A stretch of 64,000 nucleotides of DNA from Campanula takesimana (taxonomy: Eukaryota; Streptophyta; Magnoliopsida; Asterales; Campanulaceae), in the NCBI GenBank assembly GCA_026119855.1, contig JAOWBW010001458.1, positions 232,873 to 296,872 on the forward strand, in the 5' to 3' direction. Positions within the stretch are counted from its first letter, which is position 1; each line of letters opens with the position of its first letter. A program made the translations under genes and the position numbers. Under the pieces are notes generated by a model that saw only the letters and a program-made list of their open reading frames with translations, ran no database searches and had not been told where the DNA came from. Positions 55,590 to 64,000 of this stretch are shown one piece after another.

Positions 55590-58500
55590 ATGAGCTATTT
55601 AAAGTAAGAAACGAAGAATTGGCTGCTCAAGTAGATGATCTCACAAAGATCACTGATGAATGGACCAAATCACGTGTCACTATGGACCAAATTCTAGAAT
55701 CACCAAAAGCTAGTGGAGACAAGGAAGGCTTGGGTTCTCAACTAGTGATAACTTTAAATGCGCAGTTTGCTCTGAAAAGGAAAGGAATTTACACCACAGC
55801 AAACTATTGAAATTCCTAAAGCAAAGCATTCTGCTTCATGGGTAAAGGACAGGAGAAAGTCCAGAGACAAAATTTTCATTATTGTCTACCCAAAGAAGCA
55901 AACTGGAAAAGCCAAGGGTAAGGCTAAAGTTGAACCTGCGCATGACAACTCATATTCTGACTATGTTGCGCTTCAACTTCATATGTCAAAATCATCGCAA
56001 AGGGTCCATGCGCATGAAAGCCATGCGCCCCAACGCCAGATGCGAATTCTTAAGAAGCGCACCCAAACCTCAGAAAATGATAATTGTCAAAGCAGTTCAT
56101 CTGCTCGAGTAAAGAATGCTGCTCCAAAGAAAAGTAAAGAGTTTGTAAAAACCCAATCTATAAGTGGCTTTCATCATTGTGTTGTGTGTGATGGTTTAGG
56201 TCACAAGGCTGCAGAATGCCTTTTGCGATTTGCTCCTAATGCCAAGGGACGTAAAATCCTAAGGTCAGACAGGAGTGGGTTGTCACAAGTTGCTAACTCT
56301 AGGCCCCAAGAATAAAGGGGACCTGCGTTCTTAATGTCTATCTTTCAGGTCTCCTGCTTCACTGCGCACTTTTCACAAGCTAAAGCGCATATATGGTACC
56401 CTCGACAGTGGATGCTCTAGACATATGACTGGAGATGTCACCGCTCTTGAAATGTGCATGAAGGAAGAGGTCCTCTGTAACTTTTGGAGATAACAACAAA
56501 GGGCACATAGTTGGATATCGAGAATCAGAAAGATAAAGTGTGCATTGAGAAAGTTGCACTCGTTGAAGGTCTCAAGCACAACCTGCTCTCCATATCACAA
56601 TTCTGCGATAAAGGTTTGGGAATGCCACTTCACTGCAACGCACTGCTATATCAAAGATGGCATATCCGAATAACTTGCTCACAGGGACTCGTAAGACTAA
56701 TGTTTACATTATTGATCTTACTGCTATAGATTCTATCACTAATCTCTGTTTTGTAGCAAAGAATGTAAGTGAAAGCAGCTGGCTATGGCATAAGCGCTTA
56801 AGTCATTTGAACTTCAAGTATTTGGCTAAGCTAGGAAGGAAAATCTTGTTAAAGGACTTCCAAAGTAGCTGACCATCATGACAGGAAATGCGCAGCATGC
56901 CAGCTCGGTAAACAACCTATCCTCAACTTCCAAATGTTTACAACTGCTTCACATGGACTTGTTTTGGACCGGTCATACCACTGCGAGCATTGGAGGAAAC
57001 AATATACTTAGTCGTTGTTGATGACTACTCAAGATACACATGGGTCGAAATGATGATATTCCAAAGATGACTGCTATTCTATCTTGACTGCGCTATTTCG
57101 AAAGCTCCAAACTCAAAGAAGACGACATCGTGAGCGTGAGATCAGACAATGGAACTGAATTCAAGAATAACGGTGTTGCTCAATACTGCGATGACCATGA
57201 ATTGATCACAATTTCTCTGCTGCTGGAGTTCCTCAACAAAATGGCGTTGTGGATAGAAAGAATCGCACGTTGATTGAGGCTGGAAAAACAATGATAGCAA
57301 AGCTAGCTTCCAAAGTATTTCTGGGGAGAAGCTGTCAACACTGCTTGCTTTACTCAGAATAGATCCCTCATCAACAAAGCCACAACAAGACTCCATATGA
57401 GCTATGGAGAGGGAAGAGCGCCCAACATTGCTTTCTTCAAGATTTTTGGCTGCAAATGCTATATCCTCTACAATGGCAAAGATCATAGAGTAAATTCGAT
57501 GCCAAGCAGATGAAGGTATTTTCATTGGGTATGCCAAACATTCTAAAGCTTTTCGTGTTTTTAATAGACTACTCTAGTAATTGTAGAATCTGTACATGTT
57601 ACTTTTGATGAGCATTCTCTCCTTGAGCCACATTTGGCTCCAAATGATTCTGATGATTCTGTTGAGAATGATGAGCAAGTACGCAGCCTCAAACTGCACC
57701 TGCACAGAATGATTATCAAATCAGAATCAAGCAATCCATCTCATGCGCATACACCAGATGCTTGCCGCCAGAAGTGACGACTCCTGAAGCGCAAACACCT
57801 CCTCCTGCGCATATGTTTCTCCACTTCAAATCACTTTTGATGATCTTGATGCTGGAACAAATGAAGTACCCATTGAAGATCTTTGTATTCCTACCACTCA
57901 ACCTAACTTACCTCCCGAGTTCGTGAGGTTAGAGATCATCCAACTTCAAATATCATTGGTGATCTCAATGTAGGGGTTCGTACTAGAGAGTATCAAACTT
58001 TGATGATGATATCACTCCTTTATCTCTCAAATCGAACCAAAGAAGATTGACGAAGCGCTCCAAGATCCAAGCTGGGTTACTGCTATGCAAAAGAGTTTAA
58101 CCAATTTGAGCGCTTGAAGGTTTGGACATTAGTACCCAGACCTCATGACCAAGGAGTTATTGGTACAAAATGGGTATTCAGAAACAAGATGGATGAGAAT
58201 GGAAGCATCACAAGAAACAAAGCTAGGTTGGTGTCGCAGGCTATAGGCAAGAGAAGGAATCGCTACGATGAAACATTTGCGCATGTATGCAAGACTTGAA
58301 GCTATAAGAATTTTCTTAGCTTATGCCTCTCACAAGAAATTCAAGCTTTATCAAATGGATGTGAAGAGCGCATTTCTCAATGGTGAACTCCAGAGACGGT
58401 CTACGTAGCAACACACCTGGATTTGAAGATAGCAGATTTCAAATCATGTCTTCAGCTTCAAAAAGCTTTGTATGGATTTAGCAAGCTCCAAGAGCATGGT

Positions 58501-59575
58501 ACGATACGCTATCAAAATTCCTACTAGAGAAAGGCTTCAAGCGCGGTAAAATCGATACAACTCTTTTTAATTGCTAGTATAATGATCACTCTTTACTTGT
58601 TCAAATTTATGTCGATGATATATATTTGGTTCTACTAATGAGTTACTTTATAAACGCTTTGAGAAGCTCATGAAAAGCAAGTTTGAAATGAGCATGATGG
58701 GAGAACTCACATTCTTCCTCGGGCTTCAAATCAAGCAATTGAATGATGGCACTCATAAAATCAAGCCAAGTACATAAGGGACTTAATCAAGAATTTGGAC
58801 TTGAGAATGCTAAGCATACGACACTCCAATGGCCACGGGCAACAAACTTGACAAAGACTTGAAAGGTAAGAAAGTTTATCAAACTTTATATCGAGGTATG
58901 ATTGGCTCTTTCCTTTATCTTACTGCAAGTAGGCCAGATATTATGTTTAGTGTTTGTGTCTGTGCGCGCTATCAAGAGACCCTAGAGAAGCGCACTTAAC
59001 TGCTGTTAAACGAAGCGCACTTAACTGCTGTTAAACGCATTATTCGTTATCTTTCTGGAACTGTTAACCTTGGACTTTGGTACAACAAAGATTCGAATTT
59101 CGATTTGCTAGTTATTTTCAGATGCAGATTACGCAGCATGCACAATTGACAGGAAGAGCACAAGTGGAACTTGTCATTTCCTTGGAAATCGACTTGTAGC
59201 ATGGGCAAGCAAGAAGCAAGCTGCGGTGTCCATCTCCACTACAGAAGCTGAATACATTGCTGCTGGGAGCTGCTGCTGCCAAATCCTATGGATGAAGCAA
59301 CAATTAGTGGACTATGGAATTCATGAAGCAAACTGCCCAATATTCTGCGATAATATGTCCCACCATAGCTATTTCTAACAATCCTGTCATGCATTAAAGA
59401 CAAAGCACATCGACATCAAATATCACTTTCTCAAGGACCACGTGGAAAAAGAAACATTCATTTAGAGCACGTGGGCACAAATAATCAAATTACTGATATC
59501 CTTACAAAGACTCTTGACGCAAAGAGATTTGTATTCTTGAGAGGAGAAATGGGTATGCTTGAACTTAGCTAACCT
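55590..59575 (+). pseudogene. copia pol remnant
   Basis: Pieces in many frames: an extra knuckle CVVCDGLGHKAAEC (about 56178), protease LDSGCSRHMTGD (about 56403), GAG-pre-integrase WLWHKRLSHLNFKYL (about 56780), integrase with a VVDDYSRYTWVE-type segment (about 57014) and RSDNGTEF (about 57141). RT includes VWTLVPRP (about 58117), QMDVKSAFLNGEL (about 58349) and YVDDI (about 58610). RNase H includes AEYIAAGSCCCQ (about 59250), and the end is MGMLELS with a stop near 59571. Order and motifs are copia. Frequent single-base losses make every long frame short. Confidence 0.85.
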
Positions 59576-60358
59576 GTCCATATGATTTGTTAATACTAAT
59601 AATCTTGTGTTTACTGATAAAAGTTCATCATAGGTCAAGATCCATGCTTCTGCGCAACCCCTGCGTAGTACTCATTTACGCATGACACTAATGTTAATCT
59701 GTTTTAAGAATCTATTGCGCTATTTACAGCTCTGCGCATGATTTTAACATGCGCACACTTCGTGGATCGCAGGAAGTCTTCTATTTACTAGAAATTGCAC
59801 TTAGGTCCCTGACTGAAAGTCAACGCATAATTCACAAGGGTACTTGTGCAATTAAAATTTTCCCTCGCCTTATTTTTGAAATTTCTTGGGAAATTACGCT
59901 TTTGTCCTGCGCATGTCCCATTATCATTAAATGCAAACGGCCATTAATGATAGCGCCTGTTAGAATTCCTGATCAACATTTATGAGGGAGTTGATATGAC
60001 TGTGACCTGCCTAGACCTACTCACTCACTCGCGCGTCAGGTCTGCGCACGCGCGTTCCCTATTCGGCCACGTCGCTTTGCTATCGTACGCCTCTGCGTTT
60101 TTCACCGAATTCTCCGTCTTTTACCAAACCGCCTCGCTGACGTCATGCGCCCTTTCCCTTTTCGGTATAAATCCTTTTGACTCTTCTCTTTTTCTCTCTT
60201 TCCTGCTCTCTTTCTCTTTCACAAATTCATCCTTGTTCTCCTCTGCAACCTACTCTCCATCTCCCAATCATTTCCTTTTTTCTCTCCTTGACTTTTCTCT
60301 CAATCTCTGCAAAGCTCTTCTCTCTCTTCCCTTTTCAAAAACCCTAGTTTCTTTTAAA

Positions 60359-63300
60359 ATGGCTCCCCGAAAATCGAAAGCTAAGGTAGTTGGTGAGGTC
60401 CATTAACCTGTTGAAGAGGTTCCTCCTCCAGAAGCTAAAACCGTTGACGACATGGTAACAATTTCTACCCTTGAACTCTTTTTTCGTGTTATCCGCCATT
60501 GTTGTGTCTCGAGCTCTTGAAACTCCCTTTTTCGATTTTGCTCTTATCTGTTAATCATTTTTGAAATCGTCTGTTGTTTTGAGTTCGTCTCTCTCTGATC
60601 TACCTTTGTATGTACTTTATTTCACGATCAGTACTGTTTTCATATGTTTTCTGCCAAAATTTTCGTTCGAAAACCTCCGAGGTAGACGAACAGTTATTTT
60701 CGATTTCTGGCTAAATGTTTTGTTTTTGGAAATCTTGTTTTCTTAGTTGTTTTTCGTCTCTGAAATGCGGTTATTTCGATATGCTTTTTGTCCTTTTTGG
60801 TCAACTTTGATTTTTAGTGTTCTTGGTGTTCTTCGTGTTCATTTTGTATTATTCCGTGTTCATCAAGTTCTTATTTTTTTTCTCTTGATTTGGATCGCCT
60901 AATATCTCTAAGTGTTTGCGTTTTTGCGCATAACTTTTTCATTGTCCTCCTATGGCGATGCTGCGCATACGTGTATCTGCGCATGCGCTTTGCTCCATGC
61001 GTAATTCTTGAAACTATTCTTGTTTTGCGCAAAATTCTTTCTACTTCCTACAAGGCTGGGAACTAGATCTTGTTGCGCTACACAAAGATGCGTCGGACGC
61101 AGGATTGTTCATCTTATGGATTCTTCCGGCATCTTACCTCTCTATACACTGGCTCAGGACTTCTATGTCCCCTCTCTTGTAGACGAGTTCTTTGAGAATG
61201 CAGAGAGAGTCACCATGACGCACAAGCAGACTCGAGAGAAGATTGATGTTATCCGCTCAGTCGTTCGGAATTATTCAGTGCGCATTGTTCCTTCGTCACT
61301 GAAAAAGCTTTACGGATTTAATGTTGATGATGCGCCAAAGCCTATTCTGAAGCTAAACAAAACAAGCTTGCGCAGAAACTGGTTGGGGAACCCTCTCTTG
61401 TAAAGAAATGGAGTGTTCATGATCGCAAAGAAATTTGGTGAGGTGCTGTATCACCTTTGCACCATTATTGGCGACTCCGTAAACTGCAAAAATGGAAATA
61501 AGGGCAAGTTCATTTCCAAGCAGTGGGCTTATTGTGCTGCGGTTTATAATGGCAATGCTCTAGACTCTCTGGTCCTCGTTCTCTTTGACGAGCTATGGGA
61601 TGCATCGGAGAGCTATGACAAGCGCATGGACAAGAAAGTAGCCAAGTACAGAACTCACTGTAGGCTATTATCAAAGTTTATGATAACATCTCTGAGCTGC
61701 GCACCTTCGTGCAAAAGTGCCCTGATCTCAAAGTCCCTTGCACCAAGACCTATTCATCTCTCACCTCTACTCTCTGCGAAATGAAATTGGTCGCAGTGAT
61801 TATCGCAAGGTCTGGAACAAGGACACTAGCCAGACAAGGAAGATTGGGTTGATAGTGATGATGATGATGATGAAGCCCCTCAATCCAAAGCAAAGAACAC
61901 TGCCGCGCAGCCTTCGAAGGCCACTGCGCCTACTGAGCCTGAAAATGCTGCTGCGCAGGCAAAGCGCAAAGGCAAAGGTATTGCAGATCCTGCGCCAGAA
62001 AAGGTGAAGGAAATCCCAAATGTCAGATCAACTGCTGGCATTAAAATTGGATTGATGCTCCCAAACCTTCAAAAAAGCTCAAAGATCCTCCTGCGCCTGC
62101 TCCCTCTCCTGCTAAAACCAAGAAAAAGCCTGCATTTACCAGACTTCCTCCTGCGGCTGCTCTAGTTGAAGAAGACAGCGAGTCTCGAATGGATGAGACT
62201 GTTGCTGATGCTGCGGATGATACCCGCAGGGGGAGCAAGATCCAAAGGCTGCTGAAGCCCCTCCTACTCAGGGTACAGGAGATAGTGATGATTGGATGGA
62301 TGAAGCCTTTCCCATCTCCGGTACGCCTGCCAAGACCGCTGCTGCTGCAACTGCTAAGGATGATCCTCCTCGAACTCCGCGCAAGAAACAAGTTGTGCGC
62401 AGCACTGCGAAAGGACAGCAAAAGCTGCGGCTCCTCCTTGTCCTGAACCATCATCAAGTGCCTTCCAACGCCTCAATATTCCGGTTGGAAATACTCAACC
62501 TGGCACCTCTGTTCTCCATGATGATTTGGACTTAGAAGATGAGGATGCGGATGAAGGTACCAAGTCTGCGCAGGCCGATGATGTGCTGCGCAGCAGGCTC
62601 CTGTTAATCCTCCTGAAGGTAAAAAGGAAGGAGATGTGCGCACAACTGATAAAGATAGCAGCAGCACGCACTCATCTACGCATAGGTTTCCTGCTGCTGA
62701 TCCTATTCATCATCTCTCTCCCAAACAACCTTCTCCAACGCACTCTCCTCCAAAGTTTCTCCTCCTCCAGCTCAAGCTATTCCTTCCGTCCTACAGTATC
62801 TACTTCCTCTCTGTCTTCCTCCGCTGATCTACACCAAATTCTCCAGGCTCTCAATAACTACATTCAAGTCAACCAGGTTGCTGCGCAGTCCCAAATGACT
62901 CAGCTCATTACTGCGCAGACAGCTATCCAAGAGCAACTTGATGCGCAGGTTTAGAGATTGCTGCCATTAATGGGGAGAATATATCAAAGGCAAGTACCTC
63001 CGCCGGCCCCTCTACGCAGCGCGTCCCTGATGCTTAGACCAAATGGTCCTGGACTCATTAAAGTCAATAGCTGGGATGCTTGAAAACGTCTGCACCTATA
63101 CCGCTATCAATGATGGGTTTATATGACTGCTTAAGCGTCTGCGCAAGAGCTTGGCCGATGGGTTGCATGAAGGGTTTGCAAGGATGGAAGCGATGATGTT
63201 GGAGAGATTGGAACAAGGTGGTCCCGTCCCGCGCATGCTAATACGCTTAATATGGAAAGTGTCAGGAGTGCATAACTAAGCGATGACTGATTTCGCTGAT

Positions 63301-63657
63301 GGGTTCAACGCTAGGATGGATCAAGCCATGTTCGATATTCAAAGCCAGCGTGAACACTCAGCGCCTCCACACTGACAAAGACTCGAAGCAACGCAGGCCA
63401 CCGTCATCAACACTATTGAAGCTGCCTGAGCAGTCATATTTAATCAGATGACGGGACATCAAGTGCAGTATAGAGCCAACTTCCTAGAGCTGCGAGAAGA
63501 TAACAGAGATATGCGAGAGGAATGGCTACCTATGTCGGTGAGGCTGTAGCATTCAGAGAAAGATTTCAAAGAACTGAAGATTGAACTTATGAATAAGTTC
63601 AACAGTCTGCAGAATGAGCTGCGCGAAGCCTTGCACCGGATCAACATAGACTAGGTT
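60359..63657 (+). pseudogene. Env-like / plant-transposon-protein region after pol
   Basis: Begins MAPRKSKAKVVGEV at 60359. After a stop and an intron-like gap (about 60450-61000), frames at 61110-61780 carry a globular segment (PSLVDEFFENAERV, KKFGEVLYHL, KGKFISKQWAYCAAVYNG). An Ala/Pro/Lys/Asp-rich low-complexity region (61830-62700) follows, then a Gln-rich coiled-coil-like part (ITAQTAIQEQLDAQ, near 62910; later LRKSLADGLHEGF-type text near 63145). Such proteins after pol are known in plant SIRE-type copia and some gypsy elements as env-like or putative plant transposon protein. The assignment is by architecture and wording, not by a membrane or signal segment. Confidence 0.55.
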
Positions 63658-64000
63658 CTATGTAATTTTTGTTTTTGCGCAAAGTATTTCTTTTTGTGCG
63701 CATTTTGTTTTTCTTATTCAAACTTGTAATCTGAAACTCTTTACACTTCAAGTTTAATGAGAAAAATCGCATCATGTGTTTCCAAAACCTTGTTCAAAAC
63801 TAAACTCTTTGTTTGTGGAACAATGACTGCATTATTTCAAACCCATGCGCATAATTTAACTGTTCATATTTTTAACGCATATTGTTTAAACATTCAGTTT
63901 AAACGCATAATTAAAAACAAAACTCATATTATTTGTATGCGCTGAATGATATTCTGTCTTTCCCTTTTCGTTAGCTAATCTTTTGGATAGACTAGAAATC
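63658..64000. other. 3' untranslated part of the large copia element
   Basis: AT-rich, still with GCGCA/GCGCAAA motifs. No LTR start is recognised before the window ends. Confidence 0.4.

Larger units (their letters stand above)
52591..64000 (+). mobile_element. Large degenerate copia retrotransposon with env-like region, runs off the window
   Basis: 5' LTR (52591-53950), primer-binding site, gag, protease, integrase, RT and RNase H in copia order to about 59570, then a further ~4 kb with a separate protein-coding remnant (60359-63657). The 3' LTR is not reached, so the element exceeds 11.4 kb. This is the layout of copia elements with an extra ORF after pol (SIRE-like). Single-base frame changes are very frequent. 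GCGCA/TGCGC motifs are strikingly dense from LTR to the end. Confidence 0.8.

Overview
The window reads as a plant, most probably eudicot, nuclear genome. It is AT-rich, has GT-AG introns, and contains plant-specific families: an ACR ACT-repeat protein, Ty1/copia, MULE, hAT, Helitron and Stowaway-like elements, and an endogenous caulimovirid. Nearly all of it is transposon-derived. I find one clearly intact host gene and many nested, decaying mobile elements. No rRNA, tRNA or CRISPR structure was recognised. All boundaries were read by eye.

1-13.4 kb: after about 2.6 kb without recognisable genes comes a nested stack. A PIF/Harbinger-like element (TTA flanks at 2630 and 13436) is split by a ~9.0 kb Helitron (2746-11781). 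The Helitron keeps a remnant of its HUH replication initiator and a frameshifted PIF1-type helicase whose Walker A lysine is lost. It also has a perfect 3' hairpin followed by CTAG. A 1.45 kb MULE with a 9-bp target duplication sits inside it. A 733-bp long-TIR element lies in the right arm of the outer element.

13.4-21.5 kb: a 428-bp MULE-like element with internal short repeats precedes the functional gene. This is a five-exon, 417-residue ACT-domain-repeat protein closest to Arabidopsis ACR10. Its promoter and all four introns carry MITEs.

21.5-30.4 kb: intergenic MITE-rich DNA. It includes a fragment of an RZ-1-type glycine-rich RNA-binding gene, a 584-bp hAT-like element with an 8-bp duplication, and a 714-bp relative of the 428-bp element.

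30.5-39.6 kb: an endogenous pararetrovirus of Caulimoviridae, petuvirus/florendovirus-like, lies in a TA microsatellite. It has movement, capsid, protease, RT and RNase H domains, three further ORFs of unknown function, a 42-bp minisatellite, and a TATA/poly(A) region. The movement-protein end is truncated and partly repeated in tandem.

39.6-46 kb: a TA-flanked inverted-terminus DNA element is split by a TNT1/Tork-like copia element with several nonsense codons. The 3' end of that copia is replaced by an LTR of a second copia family.

46-64 kb: a MULE has captured an intronless fragment of an importin-5/importin-beta3-like gene. It is followed by the 3' LTR of a minus-strand copia element. 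A large degenerate copia element (52591 to beyond the window) then carries an additional env-like/plant-transposon-protein region after pol and an unusual density of GCGCA motifs.
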